Assembly: GCF_001620365.2 (NCBI RefSeq)
Contig: NZ_LQMT02000022.1
Coordinates: 1 to 64,000 of the forward strand
Origin: Amycolatopsis keratiniphila subsp. keratiniphila
Lineage (GTDB): Bacteria; Actinomycetota; Actinomycetes; Mycobacteriales; Pseudonocardiaceae
Length of the DNA: 64,000 bases
Direction: 5' to 3'
Shown: piece by piece, positions 38,697 through 46,905 of the stretch
How positions within the stretch are numbered: the first letter of the stretch is position 1
How the letters are laid out: each line of letters begins with the position of its first letter
Position numbers and translations under genes: made by a program
The notes under the pieces: generated by a model
What the model was told of the DNA's origin: nothing
Databases searched by the model: none
Seen by the model: only the letters and a program-made list of their open reading frames with translations

Positions 38697-39185
38697 ATGT
38701 TGCTCGTTCGACGGCTCGTCCCCTCGGACCTCGACGTCTTCCGCGAGGTCCGCCTGCGTGCCCTGACGGACACCCCCGAGAACTACGGCTCGATCGCCGC
38801 GGCCGAAAGCGCGCAATCGGATGAGGAATGGCTCGCGAAGCTGGAGGGCGACGTCTGGTTCGCCGCCTTCGACGACGGGCGTCCGGTCGGTCTCGTCGCC
38901 GGCCGGGTGCGGGACGACGGCTGGATCGTCTACTCGATGTGGGTCGCGCCCGAAGCCCGGGGCCGCGGGCTGGGCACCAGGTTGATGGGCGAGGTGCGGT
39001 CGGCCGCCGAAGACGACGGCGCGCGTGAGGTGTGGCTGCACGTCGCGGAGGACAACGACCGGGCGCGGCGGCTGTACTTGAAGCTCGGCTTCATCGCGAC
39101 GGGTGAACTGGAGCCGATGCCGAACGACGTCACCCGACGGCGCGAACGTCTTTATTTACCTGTTACCGCCGGTAGCAGTAAATAG
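38697..39185 (+). CDS. GNAT family N-acetyltransferase
   Basis: A 162-residue GNAT acetyltransferase. The acetyl-CoA pyrophosphate loop is VAPEARGRGLGTRLM (about residues 82-96), followed by LHVAEDNDRARRLYLKLGF. Substrate unknown. The C-terminal codons lie in a TTTATTTACCTGTTACC stretch that is AT-rich. It is followed 14 bases later by an alpha/beta hydrolase gene. Confidence 0.88.
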   Translation: MLLVRRLVPSDLDVFREVRLRALTDTPENYGSIAAAESAQSDEEWLAKLEGDVWFAAFDDGRPVGLVAGRVRDDGWIVYSMWVAPEARGRGLGTRLMGEVRSAAEDDGAREVWLHVAEDNDRARRLYLKLGFIATGELEPMPNDVTRRRERLYLPVTAGSSK

Positions 39186-39199
39186 CTTAACCTCGCGGG

Positions 39200-39988
39200 A
39201 TGGACGACGTCGTCTTCGACCGCGCCGGCACGGGCGAGCCCTTGGTGCTGATCCACGGGGTCGGCCATCGCCGCCAGGCCTGGTCACCGGTACTCGGCCT
39301 GCTCACCCCGCACCGGGACGTCATCACCGTCGACCTGCCCGGTTTCGGCGAATCGGCGCCGCACTCCGGCGGCTACGGCGTCGAGGCGGCCGTCGAGATG
39401 TTCGGGAAGTTCTTCGACGACCTCGGCCTCGGCAAACCGCACGTCGCGGGCAACTCGCTCGGCGGGCTGCTTTCGCTCGCGCTCGGGGAGGCGGGCCTGG
39501 TCCGCAGCGTGACGGCGTTGTCCCCGGCGGGACTGTGGACACCCCGGCAGCAGCGGTACGCGCTGAGCATGTTGCGTACCCATCGCCTGCTCGCTGAGCG
39601 GATCCCCGAACGCACCGCGCTGCGGCTGGCCGCGACCCCGGCGGGCCGGTCGGTGCTCACCGGGATGATCGTCGGCCGCCCGGACCGGCTTACCACGCAG
39701 GTCGTCATGGAGGACATCCGCGCGCTCGCGGGCTGCCCCGGCTTCCGGCCGACGCTGGAGCAGGCCCGCGGCGGATTCCGGTTCGAAGGCGTCGTCCGGG
39801 ACGTGCCGGTGACCATCGCGTGGGCGGAACGCGACCGCATCCTCGCCCGCCCGAAGGCCGCCGAACTACGCCGGATCGCGCCGGAGGCCGAGCTGCTGGT
39901 GCTGCGCGGATGCGGGCACGTGCCGATGAACGACGAGCCGGAGCTGGTCGCGCGGGTACTGCTCGACGGCAGTTCACGCGCCATGTGA
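39200..39988 (+). CDS. Alpha/beta hydrolase
   Basis: A 262-residue alpha/beta hydrolase with the serine nucleophile in GNSLGG (about residue 87), the oxyanion segment LIHGVGHRRQAW, the acid in WAERDRI and the catalytic His in GCGHVPMNDEP. Substrate not evident. ATG 39200 directly follows the GNAT gene. Confidence 0.88.
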   Translation: MDDVVFDRAGTGEPLVLIHGVGHRRQAWSPVLGLLTPHRDVITVDLPGFGESAPHSGGYGVEAAVEMFGKFFDDLGLGKPHVAGNSLGGLLSLALGEAGLVRSVTALSPAGLWTPRQQRYALSMLRTHRLLAERIPERTALRLAATPAGRSVLTGMIVGRPDRLTTQVVMEDIRALAGCPGFRPTLEQARGGFRFEGVVRDVPVTIAWAERDRILARPKAAELRRIAPEAELLVLRGCGHVPMNDEPELVARVLLDGSSRAM

Positions 39989-40053
39989 CGGTTGCCTATC
40001 GTCCTCCTTTTTCCTCTGGTGAAGGTCAAATCCGCAAGGCAGACTCCTCCGCC

Positions 40054-41751
40054 GTGCGCCCAACAACGAAGCTCTCCACCCGGCTGGCCGTCGTCGCCGG
40101 TGCCGCGCTGACCGCGCTGGCCGCCGTCGCCGCGCCCGCGTCCGCCGCGCCGTCGACCACCGACGTCCGGCTGATCACGTTCAACGACCTGCACGGCAAC
40201 CTCGAACCGCCGTCCGGTTCGAGCGGTCGCGTCACGCTGCCCGACGGGAAGACCGTCAACGCGGGCGGTGCCGCCTACCTCGCGACGCACCTGAAGAAGC
40301 TGCGCGGCGAAGCGCGTAACTCGGTCGTCCTGTCGGCCGGTGACAGCATCGGCGCGTCGCCGGTGATCTCGGCGCTGTTCCACGACGAGCCGACGGTCGA
40401 GCTGCTGAACCAGCTCGGCGTCGAGGCTTCCGTGGTGGGCAACCACGAATTCGACGAGGGTCTCAAGGAGCTCCGCCGGATGCAGCACGGAGGCTGCCAC
40501 CCCACCGACGGCTGCCAGTTCCGCGAGTCCTTCAAGGGCGCGAACTTCCCCTTCCTCGGGTCCAATGTGTACTACGAGAACGGTGTCCCGGCGTTGCTGC
40601 CGTTCAGCATCGAGGTGTCCGGCGGCGTCCCGATCGGTGTCATCGGTGCGACGCTGAAGGATCTGCCGCAGGTCGTCACCCCGGAGGCGATCAAGGGCCT
40701 CAAGTTCGGCGAAGAGGTCCAGGCCATCGACCGCACCGCGAAGCTGCTCGACATGTTCGGTGTCAAGGCGCAGGTCGTGCTGCTGCACCAGGGCGACAAC
40801 TCCGAGACCGCCGGCCCGGACGAGTGCAAGGTCAAGCCGGGCGCGGCGACCGCGATCGCGCAGAAGGTGACGTCCAAAGTGGACGCCATCTTCACCGGAC
40901 ACAGCCACCAGCAGTACAACTGCGTGATCAACGACCCCGAGGGCAAACCGCGCCCGGTGATCCAGGGCGCGTCGTTCGGCCGTCTGCTGTCGGTCGTCGA
41001 CCTGAAGATCGACCGCCGGACCCGCGACGTCGTCCGCGGCGAGACCAAGGCGCACAACCAGATCGTCACCCGCGACGTCACCCCGGACGCCGACGTGGTG
41101 AAGCTGATCGACGAGGCCAAGACCAAGGCCGCGCCGATCGCGAACAAGGCCGTCGGCACCATCACCGCGGACCTGGTCGCCAAGGGCGCCGCGTCCGGTG
41201 AGTCGCCGCTGGGCGATGTGATCGCCGACGCCCAGCTCGAGGCCACGAAGTCGAACGGCGCGCAGATCGCGATGACGAACCCGGGTGGTATCCGCACGGA
41301 CTTCACCTACGCGTCTTCGCCCGCCGGCGAAGGCGACGGTGTCGTGACGTACGGCGAGGCGTTCGCCGTGCAGCCGTTCGCGAACATCATGCAGACGATC
41401 ACGCTCACCGGGGCGAACCTGAAGAGCGTGCTCGAACAGCAGTGGCAGGCCAACGGAGTCGTGCGGATCCTGCAGATCTCGAAGTCGCTGAAGTACACGT
41501 ATTCGGCATCGGCGGCTCAGGGTTCGCGAGTCTCGAACCTGACGCTCGACGGCGCGCCGATCGACCCGGCGGCGTCGTACCGCGTTTCGGTGAACAACTT
41601 CCTCGCCGCCGGCGGGGACGGCTTCACCGAGTTCACGAAGGGGACCGATCTGTCGGGTGGTCCGGTGGACCTGGACGCGCTGATCGCGTACTTCGGGGCG
41701 CACCCGGGCATCGCTCCGCCGCCCGCGGACCGGATCACCGCCCTGCCGTAG
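40054..41751 (+). CDS. Secreted bifunctional metallophosphatase/5'-nucleotidase
   Basis: A 565-residue UshA-type enzyme with a Sec signal peptide ending PASA-AP. The metallophosphatase domain (about 35-330) has FNDLHGN, the metal-binding SAGDSIGASP and VVGNHEFDEG, and the TGHSHQQY motif. The C-terminal 5'-nucleotidase domain (about 355-560) has the MTNPGGIRTDF and substrate-stacking FxxFTEF region. It should hydrolyse nucleotides outside the cell. GTG 40054 is the best start; no strong ribosome site is present. A strong hairpin follows the stop. Confidence 0.9.
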   Translation: MRPTTKLSTRLAVVAGAALTALAAVAAPASAAPSTTDVRLITFNDLHGNLEPPSGSSGRVTLPDGKTVNAGGAAYLATHLKKLRGEARNSVVLSAGDSIGASPVISALFHDEPTVELLNQLGVEASVVGNHEFDEGLKELRRMQHGGCHPTDGCQFRESFKGANFPFLGSNVYYENGVPALLPFSIEVSGGVPIGVIGATLKDLPQVVTPEAIKGLKFGEEVQAIDRTAKLLDMFGVKAQVVLLHQGDNSETAGPDECKVKPGAATAIAQKVTSKVDAIFTGHSHQQYNCVINDPEGKPRPVIQGASFGRLLSVVDLKIDRRTRDVVRGETKAHNQIVTRDVTPDADVVKLIDEAKTKAAPIANKAVGTITADLVAKGAASGESPLGDVIADAQLEATKSNGAQIAMTNPGGIRTDFTYASSPAGEGDGVVTYGEAFAVQPFANIMQTITLTGANLKSVLEQQWQANGVVRILQISKSLKYTYSASAAQGSRVSNLTLDGAPIDPAASYRVSVNNFLAAGGDGFTEFTKGTDLSGGPVDLDALIAYFGAHPGIAPPPADRITALP

Positions 41752-41761
41752 CTCCCGCGAA

Positions 41762-41816
41762 TGTCATGAAAGGGTCGTTCCTGACGTTTTTCGTCCTGAA
41801 CGACCCTTTCCTGACA
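41762..41816 (+). terminator. 19-bp stem-loop after the 5'-nucleotidase gene
   Basis: Arms 41762-41780 and 41798-41816 match at 18 of 19 positions, including GAAAGGGTCGTTC/GAACGACCCTTTC, around a loop containing GTTTTTC. It starts 11 bases after the stop. Its GAAAGG/CGTTC core resembles other palindromes in this window. Confidence 0.7.
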
Positions 41817-41851
41817 TCAGAGGGGTGGTTTTGTCGGTGACCCAGGGCACA

Positions 41852-42199
41852 ATGTCCGCCATGACGACCTGGGAAGAAGTCGTGGCTCTGGCGGGCAGGT
41901 TGCCGGAGGTCGAGGAGTCCACGTCGTACCGCACGCCGTCGCTCAAGGTCGCGGGCAAGAGCTTCGCCCGGCTGCGCACCGAGGCCGAGGGCGGGCTGAT
42001 GCTGCTGTGCGAGCACGCGGAGAAGGAGGCCCTGCTGGCTTCCGGTGACCCCGCGTACTTCACCACGCCGCATTACGACGGTTACGGCGCGATCCTCGTC
42101 GACCTCGAGAAGGTGGATAAGGCGCAGTTGAGCGAACTCATCGAGGACGCCTGGCGGATGAAGGCACCCGCCAGGCTCACGAAAGGACTGAACGACTAG
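41852..42199 (+). CDS. MmcQ/YjbR family DNA-binding-like protein
   Basis: A 115-residue YjbR/CyaY-like protein with the family segments LPEVEESTSYRTPSLKVAGKSFARL, YFTTPHYDGYGAILVDL and a final helix. Function is unknown; the fold is a small alpha/beta domain. AGGGCACA precedes ATG 41852; ATG 41861 is also possible. It overlaps the convergent GNAT stop by CTAG. Confidence 0.82.
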   Translation: MSAMTTWEEVVALAGRLPEVEESTSYRTPSLKVAGKSFARLRTEAEGGLMLLCEHAEKEALLASGDPAYFTTPHYDGYGAILVDLEKVDKAQLSELIEDAWRMKAPARLTKGLND

Positions 42200-42723
42200 C
42201 GAAGTTCCCCTTCGAGCAGGCTCATCAGGTACTCGTCGTGCCACTGGCCGTTCTGGCCGCGGAACGACTGCCGATGCCTGCCGTCCACCTTGAACCCGAG
42301 CTTCTTGTAGATGTGGATCGCGGCCTCGTTGTCGACCACGACCCACAGCGCGATCATGTGCAGCCGCATCATGTCGAAGCCGTAGCGGCAGAGCGTGCGC
42401 ATGGCGTCGGTGCCGTAACCGCCGCCCCAGTGGTCCTTCTCGCCGAGGTAGATGTCGAGTTCCGCCCGGCCCTGCTCCGGGGTGGCGTCGCGCAGGGTGC
42501 AGGTGCCGATCAAGGTGCCGACGGCGAGGCTCTCGATCGCGAAATCCACTTGGCTGAAGCTGTTGGGCTTCCGGAGGGCGAAGCGTTCGCGGATCTGGGC
42601 GAGGGATTCCGGGTGGTCCGCGGGCAGCCAGCGCGTGACCTCCGGGTCGTTGTGCCAGCGCCACAGCGTGTCCGCGTCCTCGGGTTCCAGCGGGCGCAAG
42701 CGGATCAGTTCACCGGTCAGCAT
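42196..42723 (-). CDS. GNAT family N-acetyltransferase, RimJ/RimL type
   Basis: A 175-residue acetyltransferase beginning LTGELIRLRPLEPEDADTLWRWHNDPEV, typical of the RimJ/RimL class that acetylates protein N-termini or small amines. The CoA loop is HWGGGYGTDAMRTL and the C-terminal motif VDNEAAIHIYKKLGFKVDGR. The ATG at 42723 is the family start. Confidence 0.88.
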   Translation of the reverse strand: MLTGELIRLRPLEPEDADTLWRWHNDPEVTRWLPADHPESLAQIRERFALRKPNSFSQVDFAIESLAVGTLIGTCTLRDATPEQGRAELDIYLGEKDHWGGGYGTDAMRTLCRYGFDMMRLHMIALWVVVDNEAAIHIYKKLGFKVDGRHRQSFRGQNGQWHDEYLMSLLEGELR

Positions 42724-42757
42724 CGTCCATCCCAAGATCGGTATCGGACTTTCCAGA

Positions 42758-43150
42758 CTATTGGGCGACACCCTCGAGCAGCCACCGCTTAACGGGGACT
42801 TCCAGCAGCACCCGTGCGCCGAACGGGGCGATCTCCACCCCGGCCGCCCAGCCGTCGTACTTCGCAGCCAGCGCCGCGAGGACGTCTCCGCGCAGAGCCC
42901 CTCGATGAACGCGCGCCACGCCTTCGGCGACAGCGGGAGCGTCGCCGTCCTCAAGCGCGATGCTGACGCGCGGATCACCGTCGATGTTGCGCACCTTCAC
43001 GTTCCGCTCGCCGCTCCCGATCCAGAAGACGTCGTCGAGGTACACGAACCACACCGGCGTGACATGCGGAGATCCGTCCCCGCGGAGGGTGCACAACCAG
43101 GCGTTGCGCTCCCCGGCGAGCCGTTCGATAAGCGATTGATCACGTTTCAC
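42758..43150 (-). CDS. Pyridoxamine 5'-phosphate oxidase-fold (probable F420-dependent) protein
   Basis: A 130-residue split-barrel flavin/F420-binding protein. The N-terminal ERLAGERNAWLCTLRGDGSPHVTPVWFVYLDD and GERNVKVRNIDGDPRVSIALED segments are typical of the actinobacterial F420H2-dependent reductase branch. Whether it uses FMN or F420 cannot be told from sequence. GTG 43150 is the start; divergent from the DUF4279 gene. Confidence 0.82.
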   Translation of the reverse strand: MKRDQSLIERLAGERNAWLCTLRGDGSPHVTPVWFVYLDDVFWIGSGERNVKVRNIDGDPRVSIALEDGDAPAVAEGVARVHRGALRGDVLAALAAKYDGWAAGVEIAPFGARVLLEVPVKRWLLEGVAQ

Positions 43151-43186
43151 CTGGTCAGCTTGCCCGAAAGCTAGGGTGCCGGGCGT

Positions 43187-43588
43187 ATGAAGGTCCACCA
43201 GTACTGCTACTTCGCCTTGAAGAGCGAAACCGTGTCCGCCGGGGAGATCACCGCGCGGCTCGGCATGGAGCCCGACGAGGTGCTGGTACTGGGTTCGCGG
43301 TCCGCCGAACACCGGTTGCCGCGGATGCACGCCTGGAAGGTGGCGCATCGCGGTTCGGAACCGGTCGACGACCAGATCGAGAGCGTGATCGGCAGGCTCG
43401 CCCCCGTCCGCCCGGAAATCCGGCGGCTGGTGGACGAAGGCGTGAGCGCGGTGCTGCAGGTGGTGCGCTATTTCCATCACCGTGACGGCGGCGAGGAATT
43501 CGGCTGGCACCTCTCGCCCGCCGTGATCGCGTTCCTCACCGAAGCGGCCGCCGCGCTCGACGTCGACGAGTACGACCTCAGCGAATGA
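43187..43588 (+). CDS. DUF4279 domain-containing protein
   Basis: A 133-residue protein of the DUF4279 family (VHQYCYFALKSETVSAGEITARLGMEPDEV, with a central helix and a C-terminal acidic end DVDEYDLSE). Function unknown. No signal peptide or membrane segment. ATG 43187 is 36 bases from the divergent PPOX-fold gene start. Confidence 0.72.
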   Translation: MKVHQYCYFALKSETVSAGEITARLGMEPDEVLVLGSRSAEHRLPRMHAWKVAHRGSEPVDDQIESVIGRLAPVRPEIRRLVDEGVSAVLQVVRYFHHRDGGEEFGWHLSPAVIAFLTEAAAALDVDEYDLSE

Positions 43589-43649
43589 GCTTCCGCCGGT
43601 CGTGGTGGGATGGTGCCCCACAGCCGGACAACCCCGTTGGGAGCCCAGC

Positions 43650-44303
43650 ATGTCGAGCGAGAACTGGCCGCTGAGTCAGGATCCCGAGTCGCCGGTGATC
43701 ATCTCCCGGTCGCTGGTGGACGATCCGTCGAACCTCGCGTTCGTCGTCCTGGACGACGACGGCGACTGGTTCATCAGCGACGGCAACGAGTTCTCCGAGG
43801 ACATGGAGGAGAACAAGGACGCGTTCGGCGCGCTGCCCCTGCGTGACGCGGTGGAGCTCATCCCGGAGATCGCCGCGCTGGCAGGCCTCCCCACCGGCAT
43901 GGCCGCCGACTGGGATCCGGAACGGCGCACCTGGCTACTGAGCTCGGTCGCCGACTCGGACGACGACGAGGAAGACCTCCTCGTGCGCGCCGCCCGCCTC
44001 GCCGCGTGGACGCATCCCGGCTCGCCCCTGGAAGAAGTCCAGGTGAGCACCGAACTCGCCGAGATCTCCACCGACCCCGCCGCCCCGGTGCGCGCCGTGC
44101 GCCAGGTCGTCCGCGAGGCCGACGGAAGCTGGCTGCTCGTCGGCTTCCAGGTCCCGGAGAGCGAAGACTTCGAGGTCGAAGCCCTCGAGATGGAACACGC
44201 CGTCACGCTGTACCCGGACGTCGCGCTGGTGCTGAGCGCCGCGCCCGGCCAGGTGTACGACCGGCCGAGCGCCGACGCCCCGTGGGAACTCGTCGAAGGC
44301 TAA
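43650..44303 (+). CDS. Acidic hypothetical protein
   Basis: A 217-residue, strongly acidic protein I do not recognise. GGGAG six bases before ATG 43650 supports this start. It contains FVVLDDDGDWFISDGNEF (resembling immunity-type DUF2185 sequences), a central acidic loop (DSDDDEEDL) and a second VREADGSWLLVGFQVPESEDFEV unit similar in layout to the first. No signal peptide. It could be a stand-alone immunity-like protein, but no toxin is adjacent. Confidence 0.7.
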   Translation: MSSENWPLSQDPESPVIISRSLVDDPSNLAFVVLDDDGDWFISDGNEFSEDMEENKDAFGALPLRDAVELIPEIAALAGLPTGMAADWDPERRTWLLSSVADSDDDEEDLLVRAARLAAWTHPGSPLEEVQVSTELAEISTDPAAPVRAVRQVVREADGSWLLVGFQVPESEDFEVEALEMEHAVTLYPDVALVLSAAPGQVYDRPSADAPWELVEG

Positions 44304-44665
44304 AGGCAGCGCAGCCACACGGCGTGCCGCCAGGACATCCCGTCGGTGCGGACGTCGACCACGCCGAGTTGGACCTGGGTCGCGACCGTGGTGTCCGTGC
44401 CGACGCACGTCGGTCCCGACGAGCCATCACGCCAAACGTTGTCGGGGCCGACCCATCGAGCGCCCGACAGAATGAAGCCGTCGCCGTTCGAGCCGCCCTC
44501 GGATGACTCGGTCAGCCAGATCGTGTTCCCGGCCGCGTTCGGCCATGCCCAGCCTTCGACGGTGGTCGGCCGGACGTCGCGGTTCAGCAGCCAGGCCGCC
44601 GTGATCGCGACCGCCGCCACGGCGACGACGGCTGTGACGGCATGTCTCTTGATCGTCGCGTTCAC
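44300..44665 (-). CDS. Small membrane-anchored or secreted hypothetical protein
   Basis: A 121-residue protein with a basic start and one hydrophobic helix (about residues 10-28, AVTAVVAVAAVAITAAWLL), then a predicted extracytoplasmic domain rich in Gly, Ser and Trp with two cysteines (PTCVG and a terminal WLRCL). No family recognised. GTG 44665 lies four bases after the GNAT stop. Its stop overlaps that of the convergent acidic protein gene by four bases. Confidence 0.6.
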   Translation of the reverse strand: MNATIKRHAVTAVVAVAAVAITAAWLLNRDVRPTTVEGWAWPNAAGNTIWLTESSEGGSNGDGFILSGARWVGPDNVWRDGSSGPTCVGTDTTVATQVQLGVVDVRTDGMSWRHAVWLRCL

Positions 44666-44669
44666 GTTT

Positions 44670-45158
44670 TCAGCCGAAGTCGCAGTACATGACGTGCAAC
44701 CCGATGCGCCCCAGCGTTGGATGCCGGAACGCGCCCGGCACCGTCCCGACGATCTCGAACCCGAGCCGTTCGTAGACCCGGATCCCGGCCGCGTTCGACT
44801 CGGCGACCGCGTTGAACTGCATACCGGCGAAACCCTGTTTCCTGGCCCAGTCCAAGGCATTCGCGCACAGCGCACCACCGATGCCCTTGCCGCGAGCTTC
44901 CTTGTCCACCATGAAACTGGCCGTCGCCACATGGGACCCTGGCCCGCCGCGGTTCGGGCCCATCTTGGCCGTGCCGAGCACGCGGCCGTCCTCGACCGCG
45001 ACCACCGTCCGGCCCGGCGGCGTCTCGATCCATGAGCCGCGGGCGTCGTCCTCGGTGAGGTTCGGGTCGTAGGTGTACGTGTCCGCCGCCCGCACGACTT
45101 CGCGCACGATCGGCCAGACCTGCGCCCAGTCGTCTTGGGTGAACTCCCGGATTTCCAT
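44670..45158 (-). CDS. GNAT family N-acetyltransferase
   Basis: A 162-residue acetyltransferase: WPIVREVVRAADTYTYDPNLTEDDAR, the CoA loop VDKEARGKGIGGALCANAL, NAVAESNAAGIRVYERLGFEIVG and the C-terminal LGRIGLHVMYCDF. This resembles L-amino-acid or phosphinothricin-type acetyltransferases. ATG 45158; a GTG at 45167 would add three residues. Confidence 0.88.
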   Translation of the reverse strand: MEIREFTQDDWAQVWPIVREVVRAADTYTYDPNLTEDDARGSWIETPPGRTVVAVEDGRVLGTAKMGPNRGGPGSHVATASFMVDKEARGKGIGGALCANALDWARKQGFAGMQFNAVAESNAAGIRVYERLGFEIVGTVPGAFRHPTLGRIGLHVMYCDFG

Positions 45159-45173
45159 ACCTGGCACGGTAAA

Positions 45174-45689
45174 TCAAAAGCCCGCCCGGCGGTTCCGCCG
45201 CCACCGCCAGGCGAAGCCGGAAAGCAGGAGCAGGCCGGCGATCGTCAGTCCCGAGCCGATCCAGATCCGCGTCGTGCCGGATTCCGGCTCGACGCGGACC
45301 CCCGGCGGCAACCCGGCCGCGATCCCGTCGATCTTCGCCTGGACCGAACGATGGTCGAAGACGCTCAGCTCGCCGTCGTCCGTCAACGTGGCCAGCCAGC
45401 GGCGAACCTCGTCGTTCTGTTCGCGGGAGAAACCGGGGAATTCGAGCGAGGCGTCCCGGAGCACTCCCGGACCCATACACCTCAGCGGTTCCCCGGTGGA
45501 CGCGTCGAGATACTGGCCTGTCGACCCACATTCGTCACCCGCCTTGGCGAAAACGACGGTGTACGGCCCCGGTGTGCTGCCCGCGTTCAAACCGACGATG
45601 AGGAAGATCCCGCCGACCAGGATGAGCGGAAGGATCAGCGACCCGGCCAGCACGGTCAGCAAGGCGGCCGCCGTACCGTCGCTCGACAT
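45174..45689 (-). CDS. Hypothetical membrane protein with two spans
   Basis: A 171-residue protein with an N-terminal span (about 8-35, VLAGSLILPLILVGGIFLIVGL), an extracellular domain with two cysteines (DECGSTG and LRCMGPG) that could form a disulfide, and a C-terminal span (about 145-163) ending in a basic tail (WRWRRNRRAGF). No known family. Start ATG 45689 is used; no strong ribosome site. Confidence 0.65.
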   Translation of the reverse strand: MSSDGTAAALLTVLAGSLILPLILVGGIFLIVGLNAGSTPGPYTVVFAKAGDECGSTGQYLDASTGEPLRCMGPGVLRDASLEFPGFSREQNDEVRRWLATLTDDGELSVFDHRSVQAKIDGIAAGLPPGVRVEPESGTTRIWIGSGLTIAGLLLLSGFAWRWRRNRRAGF

Positions 45690-45767
45690 TTTCCGCACGG
45701 TGCAGAAGGTAACCGCGGGGTGCGGGGAGGAGTCCCCAGCCAGGTCGTGTTCACTGGAGGCGTGCAT

Positions 45768-46031
45768 GTGGCTAAGACGACCGGCGGAAGCCCGGACCCG
45801 GTTGCAGCTCGCGTGTCCGCTGTGCCGACACCGCCTCGGCAGTCGGCCGAAGCGCAACCGGACGATGAGCCGTCGCGCCGTCGCTTTCGCATGGCAGGTG
45901 TGTTCGACGGCGAGCATGATCTCGGCCGGCGTTCCAAGGAATTGGCCCGCCATGAACTCGGCGGCGGGATCGAGCAAGTCGGCGTGATCCTGGGTTGGCG
46001 CGATCGATCTGTCACACAAGACGTTCGCTGA
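45768..46031 (+). CDS. Small hypothetical protein
   Basis: An 87-residue reading frame starting at GTG 45768, seven bases after a GGAGG site. The protein is basic and partly disordered (MAKTTGGSPDP..., PSRRRFRMAGVFDGEHDLGRR). I recognise no family. It overlaps the convergent YdcF gene by 20 bases. It lies in a 322-base gap that otherwise lacks a gene; the ribosome site is the main evidence. Confidence 0.4.
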   Translation: MAKTTGGSPDPVAARVSAVPTPPRQSAEAQPDDEPSRRRFRMAGVFDGEHDLGRRSKELARHELGGGIEQVGVILGWRDRSVTQDVR

Positions 46032-46659
46032 AGCCGGCCTGGACCAAGCGGTCGTAAGCCTCGGCGACTCCGCTCGGGATGTTCTGCTGGACAGCGAAAC
46101 CACGCTCGGCATAGACGGTGATCCGTTGCGTATCACCGACAAGCATGTTGATCACCCGGTCCGCGTCACCGATGCTCTCGACGTAGTCGTCCAGCGGCAA
46201 CGGCCGGGAAGCGCAGATGACGTCGACCTCGGGCCACAGCTTCTTGCAGGTCGCATAGGCCCGCCGCTGCTGGTACGGCCGAGAGATGAGGATGACCGAC
46301 CCGACCTCGATGCCGCGTGACTCCAGCAGCCTCCGAGTGAGCGTGATGTTGTCCCCGGTGTTCCGTGCCTTGGGCTCGACCAGGATGGCGTCATCGGGTA
46401 CGCCCAGCTCAAGCGCGTGTTCGCGGTAGTGCACCGCCTCGCCGCGCGGGAAGCGTTCGACGGTGGTCGGCGCGTTGGCTCCGGTGAAGACGATGAGCGG
46501 GAACATCCCAGCTTGGAACAGTTCCGCGGCGAAGGTGGCGACGCCGAGGTCGTGGCTGCCGAGTCCGATGCCGACGTCGGCGGGTCGGAGTCTGTGGCGC
46601 ATGTCGTGGTAGTCCCAGAGCGTCCGGACGTCGTGGCGGAGGTCATCCGGCAAGGTCAT
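46012..46659 (-). CDS. YdcF family (DUF218) protein
   Basis: A 215-residue DUF218/YdcF-like protein: VGIGLGSHDLGVATFAAELFQAGMFPLIVFTGAN, the conserved EPKARNTGDNI and a Rossmann-like order. Some relatives bind SAM or act in cell-wall metabolism; the function is not settled. No membrane segment is visible, so it is of the soluble type. ATG 46659 is used. The region seems less GC-rich than the average of the window. Confidence 0.85.
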   Translation of the reverse strand: MTLPDDLRHDVRTLWDYHDMRHRLRPADVGIGLGSHDLGVATFAAELFQAGMFPLIVFTGANAPTTVERFPRGEAVHYREHALELGVPDDAILVEPKARNTGDNITLTRRLLESRGIEVGSVILISRPYQQRRAYATCKKLWPEVDVICASRPLPLDDYVESIGDADRVINMLVGDTQRITVYAERGFAVQQNIPSGVAEAYDRLVQAGFSERLV

Positions 46660-46672
46660 AGGACTCCAAAGC

Positions 46673-46717
46673 GAAAGCCCCAGGTCTAAAGTGGACATCC
46701 ACTGACCTGGGGCTTTC
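46673..46717 (-). terminator. 14-bp stem-loop after tRNA-Gly
   Basis: GAAAGCCCCAGGTC pairs perfectly with GACCTGGGGCTTTC around a 17-base loop that itself contains GTGGACATCCAC. It is eight bases from the 3' end of the tRNA on the minus strand and so should end the tRNA transcript. Confidence 0.7.
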
Positions 46718-46724
46718 ACATGAG

Positions 46725-46795
46725 AGCGGATGACGGGAATCGAACCCGCGTATTCAGCTTGGGAAGCTGATGTTCTACCATTGAACTACATCCGC
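46725..46795 (-). tRNA. tRNA-Gly (anticodon CCC)
   Basis: A 71-base cloverleaf on the minus strand. The acceptor stem pairs GCGGATG with CATCCGC; the D-arm is GTTCAATGGTAGAAC, the anticodon stem TCAGC/GCTGA holds the loop TTCCCAA (anticodon CCC), and the T-arm is GCGGGTTCGAATCCCG. CCA is not encoded. It decodes GGG. A hairpin follows. Confidence 0.93.
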
Positions 46796-46870
46796 AGTGC
46801 TCGGCCAGCATACATGGCCCGGATCTCTCCTTGCCAAGACCCCGCCCATCTTGACGTCACCGCCGAAAGT

Positions 46871-46886
46871 GACAACACTTGTTGTC
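46871..46886. promoter_or_regulatory. GACAAC...GTTGTC dyad before the MpaB-type gene
   Basis: GACAACACTTGTTGTC has perfect 6-bp arms around ACTT, 19 bases before ATG 46906. Its place between promoter and ribosome site suits a repressor operator. No regulator gene is adjacent. Confidence 0.5.
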
Positions 46887-46905
46887 TACCTCGGAGGTGA
46901 TCCGG

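Noticed and set aside
39148..39184. Third copy of the TTAC...GTAA operator at the end of the GNAT gene
   Set aside because: The arms match poorly and it lies within coding sequence, not at a matching distance from a lipid gene.
45135..45767. Longer version of the small hypothetical gene at 45768
   Set aside because: The upstream part is antisense to the two-span membrane protein; only the part after the GGAGG site is plausible.
46725..46795. Integrated element at the tRNA-Gly 3' end
   Set aside because: No integrase gene and no visible second copy of the tRNA 3' end within the window, although nearby genes look accessory.
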